DNA of 64,000 nucleotides from Scytonema hofmannii PCC 7110 (GTDB lineage Bacteria; Cyanobacteriota; Cyanobacteriia; Cyanobacteriales; Nostocaceae): assembly GCF_000346485.2 (NCBI RefSeq), contig NZ_KQ976354.1, positions 6,040,480 through 6,104,479 on the forward strand, written 5' to 3'. The notes beneath the pieces were generated by a model that was not told the DNA's origin, did not search any database, and worked only from the letters and a program-made list of their open reading frames with translations. The stretch's first letter is position 1, and each line of letters begins with the position of its first letter. The position numbers and the translations under genes were made by a program. Of the stretch, positions 17,300 to 24,960 are shown one piece after another.

Positions 17300-17438
17300 A
17301 GTGTTCTTTAGAAAAATTTGGCCTTCAGTAAACTGAACTAGAGCCAATAGTCAACAAAAATTAGCAACAATCCAGAGATTGAAACGTTACATTTAAAAGA
17401 AATGTATGTTGCTCCACGGTCTCAGGAGCAGTGTTTTT

Positions 17439-18065
17439 ATGGATACTTCTTCTCTTTTCTTTATTGATATTACAGCAGCCCAACCAATGCAAGATGCCGA
17501 TTTACTCAGGCATTTATCATTTGTTCCTGGGTTGGAAGAATTTCTCATTTTGCGTCAAGTTCATGCTTTGGAACATGCCACAGTTTGGGTTCTAAGCGGC
17601 GCAAAAAGTCCTTATGCTCCTCCTGCTAGAGCAACAAGTCATTTTCAAGTTGACAACGAACTCTTAGGTGGTTTATCTACAGAAAAAGGATTTTATCTGT
17701 ATGGAGAGGTAAATATTAGCGATTTACGAAGAGCCGCAACACTTGCTCTACAACGTTTAACTAACGGTGAAGAGGATTTAGCCGTGCATCCTCGTTGTGG
17801 TACAAATCTTTCAGTAGCGATGGTGCTCACAGCTGGGTTAGCTGTGGGAATGCATCTACTACTACCACGAGGACCCATTGAGCAACTCATAGGTTTGGGG
17901 TTAGCAGCAACCACCGCTTGTGAACTTGCTCCTGAGGTAGGTGCTTCGGTACAGCGATACCTGACAACGTCTATTCCCTTCAACTTAGAAATCGATAGTA
18001 TTACGCGCACGCGAGATATTTGGGGACGCGAGGCACATTTTGTTAAAGTACGATGGAGAGATTAG
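17439..18065 (+). CDS. Conserved cyanobacterial protein (DUF6391-like)
   Basis: This 208-residue protein starts MDTSSLFFIDITAA; an ATG 33 bp upstream (17406) is also in frame. Segments EEFLILRQVHALEHATVWVL and LAVHPRCGTNLSVAMVLTAG are distinctive: a HALEHA histidine pair and HPRCGTN suggest a metal-binding or structural centre. A hydrophobic stretch near residues 130-165 may be membrane-associated. I recall similar proteins as DUF6391; no function is known. It is followed at once by the heptamer array at 18071. Confidence 0.65.
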   Translation: MDTSSLFFIDITAAQPMQDADLLRHLSFVPGLEEFLILRQVHALEHATVWVLSGAKSPYAPPARATSHFQVDNELLGGLSTEKGFYLYGEVNISDLRRAATLALQRLTNGEEDLAVHPRCGTNLSVAMVLTAGLAVGMHLLLPRGPIEQLIGLGLAATTACELAPEVGASVQRYLTTSIPFNLEIDSITRTRDIWGREAHFVKVRWRD

Positions 18066-18070
18066 AATAA

Positions 18071-18128
18071 CAGTGACCAGTGACCAGTGACCAGTGACCA
18101 GTGACCAGTGACCAGTGACCAGTGACCA
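18071..18128. repeat. Eight-unit agtgacc heptamer array touching a start codon
   Basis: Eight uninterrupted cagtgac units run from 18071 to the last unit (agtgacca), whose next base is the A of the ATG at 18129. The array therefore forms the whole 5' untranslated stretch of the following gene and leaves no ribosome binding site. Confidence 0.92.
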
Positions 18129-19136
18129 ATGAGAAAATTTTATTTCTTACTTCCCGGAACATATGGTAAGTTTGCTTGCGGAGGGCTTTGGGCAGAGTTA
18201 AAAACATTAACGCTGACGCAGCAAATCTGTAGTGCTGATGTTGTGACTTATCGCCAAAGGGAAAAAGATAAGCTTTTTTTAGACGATTTACTTAGAGAAA
18301 AAAATTTAGATGATGTCATTTTTGTCGTTAGTTGGGGATTTGATGTAGCTCGACTTGTGGCAAAGCTCAAGCAATATAATGTTGTCTATCACGCACACAG
18401 CGCAGGTTATGGTTTTGGTTTGCCTTCAAGTATTCCCATCATTGCTGTTAGTCGAAATACTATGGGATATTGGGGGCAAAAAGCTCCAAATTCCCTAATT
18501 TATTATTTACCCAATCAAATTTCTAATGAATTTCAAAATCTCAACGTAGAAAGAGATATTGATGTTTTAATTCAATCTCGTAAATCTTCTCAATATCTAA
18601 TTCAGGAATTGATTCCAGATTTGCAGCAGCAATGTCAGGTGACAATTGTTAATTCCTATGTTGAGGATATAGCTGGTCTATTTAATCGAGCTAAAGTTTA
18701 CCTCTATGATTCAGCAGAATATTGGGCGCAACAAGGTGTAAGTGAAGGGTTTGGTCTCCAACCTATGGAAGCACTGGCTTGTGGTTGTCAAGTATTTTCT
18801 AGTATTAATGGTGGATTATCTGATTATTTAGAGCCTACGTTTAATTGCTATAAAATAGCTGGTTATTCAAGAGAATATGATGTTCAACGTATTCTGAAAG
18901 TGTTGAAGTCTTGGAAGCCATCCAATTTGCCAGAAGAGTTTTTTGCCGAGTACAGAACGGGTAATATCGTTCAACACTTGAAGGTGATTATTGATGATCT
19001 GAACAATTTTTACGACCACAAAATGCATTATACATCCAATATCAAAGAGTTGACAAAAATGCGTTTATCACAATTAAATATTCAGCGAATTTTTACTAAA
19101 CTGAATCAGAAAATAAGGAGAAAGGATAAAAGCTGA
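18129..19136 (+). CDS. Glycosyltransferase (GT4-like)
   Basis: This 335-residue protein has a GT-B style C-terminal half. GVSEGFGLQPMEALACGCQV is the donor-nucleotide signature (the EGFGL..MEA motif), followed by SSINGGLSDYL. The N-terminal half includes GTYGKFACGGLWAELKTL, a glycine-rich acceptor domain. It would transfer a sugar to a lipid or polysaccharide acceptor. It is followed by a dTDP-glucose dehydratase, so it may belong to cell-surface sugar synthesis. The start ATG is contiguous with the heptamer array and has no Shine-Dalgarno, so an internal start cannot be excluded. Confidence 0.82.
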   Translation: MRKFYFLLPGTYGKFACGGLWAELKTLTLTQQICSADVVTYRQREKDKLFLDDLLREKNLDDVIFVVSWGFDVARLVAKLKQYNVVYHAHSAGYGFGLPSSIPIIAVSRNTMGYWGQKAPNSLIYYLPNQISNEFQNLNVERDIDVLIQSRKSSQYLIQELIPDLQQQCQVTIVNSYVEDIAGLFNRAKVYLYDSAEYWAQQGVSEGFGLQPMEALACGCQVFSSINGGLSDYLEPTFNCYKIAGYSREYDVQRILKVLKSWKPSNLPEEFFAEYRTGNIVQHLKVIIDDLNNFYDHKMHYTSNIKELTKMRLSQLNIQRIFTKLNQKIRRKDKS

Positions 19137-19256
19137 AAAATGGGACAACAACGACTACGCCTGAAGAAATGAGGGTAGCTTTGCAACGTTTGTTGGAAGA
19201 AAATGTTTGAACCGCAGAGGCACAGAGTACACAGAGAGAAGAGAGGAGTAAGGAGT

Positions 19257-20321
19257 TTGATAAGTCGTCGGTTGTTGGTGACTGGTGGTGCGGGGTTTAT
19301 TGGCTCTAATTTTGTACATCACTGGCTAAAGGTTTATCCAAATGACCGTGTGGTGGTGTTGGATGCTCTCACTTATGCGGGAAATCGTCGTAATTTGGAG
19401 TCTGTTGAGAAACAGGAGAATTTTCGCTTTGTAGAGGGAAATATTTGCGATCGCACTCTCATAGCGGAGTTGTTACAAGTAGAAAATATTGACACCATTG
19501 CCCATTTTGCTGCTGAATCCCATGTTGACAGGTCAATTTTGGGACCGGGTGCGTTTGTAGAAACGAATGTAGTCGGGACTTTTACCTTATTGGACGCTTT
19601 TCGCCAGTATTGGTCTGGGAAGGGTAAGCCAGTGGAGTATCGTTTTCTGCACGTTTCTACTGATGAGGTTTATGGTAGTTTGAGTCCCACAGATCCTGCT
19701 TTTACGGAAAGTACACCTTATGCTCCCAACAGCCCTTATTCAGCATCTAAAGCAGGAAGCGACCATTTAGTCCACGCTTATCACCATACTTACGGTTTAC
19801 CGACAATTATTACAAATTGCTCTAATAACTATGGTTCCTATCAGTTTCCGGAAAAGCTAATTCCTCTGATGTGTATCAATGCTCTTCTAGGTAAGCCATT
19901 ACCAGTTTATGGGGATGGTAAAAATGTGCGGGATTGGCTTTATGTTGGGGATCACTGTCAAGCTTTAGATGTCGTTATTCATTCTGGAAAACTAGGTGAA
20001 ACTTATAACATTGGTGGTAATAATGAGGTGGAAAATATCAATCTCGTGCAAATGTTGTGTCAATTGATGAATGAATTAGCACCTAACTTACTCGTGCATC
20101 CATCAGAGCAATTGATTACTTTTGTTAAAGATAGACCTGGACATGACCGGAGATATGCTATAGACGCAACTAAAATTACAACACAATTGGGTTGGACGCC
20201 TTCGGTAACTATTGCAGAAGGTTTGCGTCTTACAGTGGAATGGTATCTTACCCATCGCGATTGGTGGGAACCTTTGCTATCTGAGGAGTATCAGGCTTAT
20301 TACAGAAAGGTTTATGCTTAG
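19257..20321 (+). CDS. rfbB: dTDP-glucose 4,6-dehydratase
   Basis: This short-chain dehydrogenase of about 354 residues makes dTDP-4-keto-6-deoxy-glucose for rhamnose and related sugars. The Rossmann motif GGAGFIG is near the N-terminus, AAESHVDRS follows, STDEVYG lies mid-protein, and the catalytic YSASKAGSDHLV is present. An in-frame ATG at 19203 is rejected because its first codons read a ccgcagaggcacagag dispersed repeat. TTG 19257 has AGGAG (19244-19248) 8 nt upstream and gives MISRRLLVTGG. Full length and intact. Confidence 0.93.
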   Translation: MISRRLLVTGGAGFIGSNFVHHWLKVYPNDRVVVLDALTYAGNRRNLESVEKQENFRFVEGNICDRTLIAELLQVENIDTIAHFAAESHVDRSILGPGAFVETNVVGTFTLLDAFRQYWSGKGKPVEYRFLHVSTDEVYGSLSPTDPAFTESTPYAPNSPYSASKAGSDHLVHAYHHTYGLPTIITNCSNNYGSYQFPEKLIPLMCINALLGKPLPVYGDGKNVRDWLYVGDHCQALDVVIHSGKLGETYNIGGNNEVENINLVQMLCQLMNELAPNLLVHPSEQLITFVKDRPGHDRRYAIDATKITTQLGWTPSVTIAEGLRLTVEWYLTHRDWWEPLLSEEYQAYYRKVYA

Positions 20322-20397
20322 TGGTAGGTTATTAATACGCTGCTGCAAAAATTTGTTCTGCTGTTAGCTTTAATTCTGGGAGAGTTGGGGAAACAAT

Positions 20398-20426
20398 GCG
20401 TTCGCGTAGCGGCTGCTTTGCAGCAT
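20398..20426. repeat. Palindromic repeat, copy upstream of kinase
   Basis: gcgttcgcgtagcggctgc followed by tttgcagcat is the reverse complement of the in-frame elements at 20894-20925 and 21350-21380. It is intergenic. Confidence 0.8.
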
Positions 20427-20522
20427 GAACCTCGTTGTCAAAGTGAATTTGGAGCAGGAGACTGCTTAATTTGATTGTTTAAGTTATAGCTTCTCCTTGC
20501 ACTGTAGAGAATTATCAACCAA

Positions 20523-20554
20523 CCCCGGTATAGTTAAAGATACCGAGGTTTTTC
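20523..20554 (+). terminator. Possible rho-independent terminator
   Basis: The stem ccccggtat / ataccgagg with one mismatch is followed by tttttctt. It lies 200 bp after the rfbB-like gene and 85 bp before the kinase. The structure is convincing, the assignment to rfbB inferred. Confidence 0.55.
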
Positions 20555-20637
20555 TTATTTGTTAGGGTAGGGTAGATGCAATCTTAGGGACTTATAGCTA
20601 GATTAAAGAAATCAAGCTGGTGATAAGCAGGTGTTAG

Positions 20638-21873
20638 ATGCTGCAAGTAGAACAAGTGTTACAGAATCGCTACCAACTCCAACGCCAACTTGGTAGCAAT
20701 GGGGTTCGCCAAACTTGGCTTGCATCGGATTTACAAGCCTTGGACGTAGAAAAAAAGCAAGTGGTGGTTAAATGCCTTGCTTTTAGTGAAACTGTACAAT
20801 GGGACGATTTAAAGCTTTTTCAGAGGGAAGCACAAGTTCTCAAAAATCTACATCATCCTCAAATTCCAAAGTATATTGATGATTTTTGTATTGGCGATGC
20901 TGCAAAGCAGCCGCTACGCGAACGCACCCTCTGGTTTTGCTTGGTACAAGAATACATTCCTGGTGAATCCCTCAAAGAATTGCTGGTTCTAGGTAAGCGA
21001 TTTACAGAAATCCAAGCCAAAGAAATTGCTGTTCAAGTTTTAGATATTCTCACAGAACTCCATGAACTCTATCCAGCAGTACTGCATCGCGATATCAAGC
21101 CGAGCAATTTAATTTGGGGTGAAACTGGTAAAATCTATTTGGTGGATTTCGGTGCAGTGCAAGACAGAACTTCAAGAGAGGGAGCGACTTTCACTGTAGT
21201 AGGAACTTATGGATATGCGCCTATGGAGCAATTTGGCGGTAGGGCAGTTCCTGCATCAGATTTATATGCTTTAGGGATGTCATTGATTCACTTGGTCACT
21301 GGAATTTCTCCATCTGATTTACCCCAAAGCAATTTAAAGATTCAGTTTAGCGATGCTGCAAAGCAGCCGCTACGCGAACGAGTTAGCTTGAGTCCAAGTT
21401 TTACAAGTTGGTTGCAGAAAATGACCGAACCTGCACCAGAAAATCGCTTTTCAACGGCTCGTCAAGCAATGGATGCACTCAATTCTGGTTTGATTGTACA
21501 AGACCAAGATTTGTCAATTCAAGACATTAGAAATAATTCTGGATGCGGTCTGAAAAATCGTGTAGAAAAAGTTCCAGAAGAAATCAAAAGTTGGAACTGG
21601 GGTGCTTTTTTAGTGCCTTGGTTTTGGTTGTGGCAAAATCACGTGTGGAGTGGATTGCTCTGTTTTGTACCAATCGTAGGTTTTCTGATGTCTATTACAC
21701 TTGGTATAAAGGGGAATGAATGGGCTTGGAAAAGTAGACGTTGGCGCAGTATTCAACACTTTAAAGAACATCAAAGAAGCTGGGCTATTGCAGGAATTCT
21801 ATTCGCAGCACCTATCAGTATTCTGTTATGGCTTACTAGCACTATCTTGCTAGTAAGCGTTTTTTTACCATAA
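20638..21873 (+). CDS. Membrane-anchored Ser/Thr protein kinase
   Basis: This 411-residue Hanks-type kinase has catalytic Lys in VVVKCLAF, the loop LHRDIKPSN, DFG, and a YAPMEQFGG segment typical of a cyanobacterial kinase subgroup. The C-terminal about 120 residues contain hydrophobic segments (WNWGAFLVPWFWLW, VPIVGFLMSITLGI, AGILFAAPISILLWL) that anchor it to a membrane. The peptide DAAKQPLRER occurs twice: near residue 87 between the N-lobe strands, and again after the activation region near residue 239. Both are encoded by the same palindromic repeat. Despite these insertions all kinase motifs remain, so activity is likely retained. Confidence 0.92.
   Translation: MLQVEQVLQNRYQLQRQLGSNGVRQTWLASDLQALDVEKKQVVVKCLAFSETVQWDDLKLFQREAQVLKNLHHPQIPKYIDDFCIGDAAKQPLRERTLWFCLVQEYIPGESLKELLVLGKRFTEIQAKEIAVQVLDILTELHELYPAVLHRDIKPSNLIWGETGKIYLVDFGAVQDRTSREGATFTVVGTYGYAPMEQFGGRAVPASDLYALGMSLIHLVTGISPSDLPQSNLKIQFSDAAKQPLRERVSLSPSFTSWLQKMTEPAPENRFSTARQAMDALNSGLIVQDQDLSIQDIRNNSGCGLKNRVEKVPEEIKSWNWGAFLVPWFWLWQNHVWSGLLCFVPIVGFLMSITLGIKGNEWAWKSRRWRSIQHFKEHQRSWAIAGILFAAPISILLWLTSTILLVSVFLP
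20894..20925. repeat. Palindromic repeat inside kinase, first in-frame copy
   Basis: gcgatgctgcaaagcagc followed by cgctacgcgaacgc is translated DAAKQPLRER within the kinase N-lobe. Confidence 0.85.
21350..21380. repeat. Palindromic repeat inside kinase, second in-frame copy
   Basis: This is the same 31-bp sequence as 20894-20925 and is again read as DAAKQPLRER. Two identical insertions 456 bp apart in one gene keep the frame. Confidence 0.85.
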
Positions 21874-21897
21874 AAAAAGCGCATCATAATTAGTTTG

Positions 21898-21937
21898 TAG
21901 TAGCGTGCTCGCGCAAAGACAGCGCTACTACGAGCCG
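21898..21937. repeat. Palindromic repeat, gtagtagcg family
   Basis: gtagtagcg and cgctactac flank an asymmetric centre. A related element (gtagttgcg ... cgcaactac) is at 52428-52467 and a looser one at 23434-23470. The rest of 21874-22322 shows no gene; a run of tccaaaatc lies at its right end. Confidence 0.7.
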
Positions 21938-22322
21938 AAACTATTTTGCGTTACATAGTTTGGTTTTTTCTCGCAAACTTAATCTGGTAGTGAGCGCATG
22001 AGTCGCGATCCGCGCTATTGTGTTTCTGAGCAAACATTTTTTAGATGCATTTTTCTTGGCTTAATTGTATAACTTGGCAATCATTTATCAAACCAACTTT
22101 TGTCGTTTCAGACTCTAATAGTAGCTCTTTCTAAAGAAATTTATCAACTCCTACACATTCATCGCGTTTTAATTAATAGTAGAAACAAGAGCTTCTTTTT
22201 GTCACATTTTTGTATGCTATATAATACATTTCCGGTAATCTTCTAGCGGAAAGGGAGTAATTCTAGAAGAGCTTTTGGGCGCGATATCAAACTATTATTA
22301 TCATAATCCAAAATCCAAAATC

Positions 22323-23120
22323 TTAATATCCTGTTGCTGCCAAGTCCAGTTTGTAGGAAAAAGGAACTCTTTCAACTGAAGACTCCCAAGTTCCATTAGA
22401 ATAAAGTCTCAGCAAACGAAATCCAGGTGATTTTTGGTCAAGAGAAAACTTTGAGCTCGAGGGAGCAAACTGTATGCAGGTTGAGGGAGTACCAAGATAA
22501 TCCACTGAGTGACGCTGACAGTGGAATTCCTGGTGTATGTGACCAAATAAAACTAACTTGACTTGTGGATGGCGATCGACTATGGCAAACAAATCTTGTG
22601 AATTTTGGAGGGTGCTGCTGTCAAGCCACTTCGAGTCTACCTTAAACGGTGGATGGTGTAAGGCTAAGAGTGTGGGCTTATTATCCCCCATTGATAACTG
22701 AAAATCCAACCAATGCAAAATTTTGGCAGACAGATGACCGTGTACGCATTCAGGTACAGTCGAGTCAAGTAATATAAAATGCCAGCCCCCACGCTCAAAA
22801 GACTTCCGGCGAGAAACTAGCCTCAAATTGAGAATTTGTTCCATTGCGATCGCATTATCGTGATTTCCCGGTAACCAGTAGGTGGATATTTCCAGTGGGC
22901 GCAGCAGATTTTGCAGCATTTCATAAGATTCAAGGCTACCGTCACCAGATAAATCCCCGGTCAGCAATAATAAATCAAGCTCGGAACGCAGTTTTTTCAA
23001 CCGCCGGATAGTAGCTTGAAAAGATAAAGTCGTTGGCATTCCAAGCAATTGTTCGTTCTCATCCGCAAACAAGTGCATATCTGAGACTTGTGCGATTGAC
23101 AAGGGAAAAACTGGATTCAT
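22323..23120 (-). CDS. Metallophosphoesterase, CpdA-like
   Basis: This calcineurin-type phosphoesterase has 265 residues from MNPVFPLSIAQVSDMHLFAD; an ATG 36 bp upstream is also in frame. The five metal-binding blocks are visible in order: D-H in SDMHLF, GDLSGDG, GNHDN, LALHHPP and FGHIHQE. This arrangement is that of class III cyclic nucleotide phosphodiesterases (CpdA/Icc), which cleave 3',5'-cAMP; related enzymes cleave other phosphodiesters. Cyanobacteria use cAMP in motility and light responses, which would fit. It is monocistronic. Confidence 0.85.
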   Translation of the reverse strand: MNPVFPLSIAQVSDMHLFADENEQLLGMPTTLSFQATIRRLKKLRSELDLLLLTGDLSGDGSLESYEMLQNLLRPLEISTYWLPGNHDNAIAMEQILNLRLVSRRKSFERGGWHFILLDSTVPECVHGHLSAKILHWLDFQLSMGDNKPTLLALHHPPFKVDSKWLDSSTLQNSQDLFAIVDRHPQVKLVLFGHIHQEFHCQRHSVDYLGTPSTCIQFAPSSSKFSLDQKSPGFRLLRLYSNGTWESSVERVPFSYKLDLAATGY

Positions 23121-23433
23121 CTTTAGTGATAGCAATTTAAGCGTTTTAATATGCAAATTTCCTTTACGAGGATAACAAATTGTAACTAAAGTTGCTCGGT
23201 TTAGTTTGATAGCACATACATACTATACACTTAACTGGGCAATCCGCTACCTATTTTATAAGCTTTCTGTCACTTACGTCGCCTTTCTTTATATCCGTAA
23301 ATTCCACAAACATAATAGAATTTATTTACTAGCTTTCAACACGAAGATTTCCAAGACAACAATTTTTTAAATGATTTAGGATTCCCAAGTGGAGTGGTAT
23401 CATGTTCGATTAATGACTTATCAAATCATTAGC

Positions 23434-23470
23434 TTGTAGTTACGATGCGTATGTATCGCAACTACAAACG
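23434..23470. repeat. Palindromic repeat in the gap before exbD end
   Basis: tgtagttacgatgcg and cgcaactaca form an imperfect hairpin. Just after it is a tandem aattacg array (aattacgaattacgaattac, about 23494-23518). Confidence 0.6.
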
Positions 23471-23520
23471 TAGTATAAGTTCGTAACTCATCAATTACGA
23501 ATTACGAATTACAAATTACA

Positions 23521-23618
23521 CCAGTTTGAACAAAGAATGGGACAGATAGTTGGTTGAAATCAAGTCTAGACATGACTTTCTCAATCCAAAGTTTAAAATC
23601 TAAAATCCAAAATGGTAT
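23521..23618. repeat. About 98-bp dispersed repeat, copy 2
   Basis: This is the partner of 15253-15351: the same gaacaaagaatg, agtctagacatg and aaaatccaaaatggtat landmarks in the same order. It lies just beyond the 3' end of exbD. Confidence 0.8.
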
Positions 23619-23626
23619 GACGAATT

Positions 23627-24031
23627 CTAATCAGGTTTTTGAGTTGCGATCGCTAATTTTGCTCCCTCTATTTGTCGAACTTTATCCATTACCCCCACAA
23701 CTTGACCGTGATTGACTCCTTCATCTGCATTGATAACAACCATAACCTGCTGTTGTGGTTGGACTTGTTGGCGCACCTCATTTTCCAACTGTTCCAAACC
23801 AATCGGCTTCTTATCCAAAAATATCTGTCCCGTCTTATTGATTGTCACCGTCACTTGTGCAGGACGTTCTGCTTGTCCGGTAGCTGCTTTAGGTAAATTT
23901 ACTGGCAACCCTTCCGATCTTGTTAAAAACAGTGTTGACATAATAAAGAAAGTCAGAATCGCAAATATAACATCTATCATTGGAACGATATTAATCTGCG
24001 ACGGCATATCGGGTTCATCTGGCAGACGCAT
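23627..24031 (-). CDS. exbD: Biopolymer transport protein ExbD
   Basis: This 134-residue protein starts at MRLPDEPDMPSQINIVPMID; an ATG five codons upstream would lengthen the overlap with exbB. Its single membrane helix (PMIDVIFAILTFFIMSTLF) carries the conserved Asp that conducts protons in ExbB-ExbD motors, followed by a periplasmic domain ending NADEGVNHGQVVGVMDKVRQ. It acts with ExbB and TonB to energise outer-membrane receptors, mainly for iron-siderophore uptake. It overlaps the exbB end by 17 bp, so translation is coupled. Confidence 0.92.
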   Translation of the reverse strand: MRLPDEPDMPSQINIVPMIDVIFAILTFFIMSTLFLTRSEGLPVNLPKAATGQAERPAQVTVTINKTGQIFLDKKPIGLEQLENEVRQQVQPQQQVMVVINADEGVNHGQVVGVMDKVRQIEGAKLAIATQKPD

Positions 24032-24668
24032 AAGTCTTCCCTCCACGTTCGTAGCGATGGCGATAAAGCAATTCTAATTGTCCACCGTACTCCTGAATTC
24101 GTGCAATTTCTCTTTGGTAAAGACCTCGGAAAGTATTAGCAAACAGAAGTGTGAAAATCGCAACAACCAAGCCTGATGCAGTAGAAACCAACGCTTCACT
24201 AATACCAGCCGTCACACCCGCAGTTCTTGAACCTCCCACATCACCAATGTTGAGAGAAGCAAAGGAGACAATGAGTCCCAACACAGTTCCCAAAAGCCCC
24301 AACAGCGGTGCCAGAGAGATGATAGTATCAAAGATATTTTGAAAGCGCTTAAGCAAAGGAATTTCAGCTTGTGCTTCACTTTCTAGAGCCAAACGAAATT
24401 CGTCTGGTGTTGGTTCCTCTAATTCCAAGGCAGTTAGAAAAATGCGTGACATTGGCAAATCTGCATTTTTCCGCAGCTTGTCAATTGCACCAACGACATT
24501 ATCAAGACGGTAAAGGTTCAGAACTTCCCTTACCAAGCGGCTTTGACGGGTATTGACCTTTACCCAAAATCGCACGCGCTCGATAATTAAAGCCACTGCT
24601 AACACAGAAAACGCCAGCAGGGGCCACATTACCACACCACCTGCAACAAACAGATTTTGAATTCCCAT
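24015..24668 (-). CDS. exbB: Proton channel ExbB (MotA/TolQ/ExbB family)
   Basis: This 217-residue protein has three membrane helices: an N-terminal one (GGVVMWPLLAFSVLAVALII), then APLLGLLGTVLGLIVSF and SGLVVAIFTLLFANTF. The LLGTVxG signature of the MotA/TolQ/ExbB family is in the second. It forms the proton channel with ExbD. It is the first gene of exbB-exbD and diverges from tonB across a 292-bp gap, which suggests shared control; I see no convincing Fur box in that gap. Confidence 0.93.
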   Translation of the reverse strand: MGIQNLFVAGGVVMWPLLAFSVLAVALIIERVRFWVKVNTRQSRLVREVLNLYRLDNVVGAIDKLRKNADLPMSRIFLTALELEEPTPDEFRLALESEAQAEIPLLKRFQNIFDTIISLAPLLGLLGTVLGLIVSFASLNIGDVGGSRTAGVTAGISEALVSTASGLVVAIFTLLFANTFRGLYQREIARIQEYGGQLELLYRHRYERGGKTYASAR

Positions 24669-24960
24669 GTGCTATCTCTCTAGCCTCTAGATTTTGTCAG
24701 ACTATCAGATTAGGGGATAAAACTGATAGAAGTTCTCAATATAAATTAAAAGAAATGCCAATTTATGTCAAACGACAATCGGCCATATGATATAGAAATT
24801 ATGATTTTCAATCGATGATTTTGATTAAAGATCCTATAAATACTCGTTTAGAGATGTATTTTGCTTTATCTAAGGTGACTGATTATCTTTAGTTCTTGAT
24901 TGACATTTGTTTCTAAATGTTTTAATCTTCAAGAGTTATTGATAATAGGTAGCGATAACT

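Noticed and set aside
19203..19256. ATG 19203 as start of the dTDP-glucose dehydratase
   Set aside because: The extra codons read a dispersed repeat, and a better ribosome binding site precedes TTG 19257.
24669..24960. Fur box between exbB and tonB
   Set aside because: AT-rich, but no segment matched a convincing 19-bp Fur consensus by eye.
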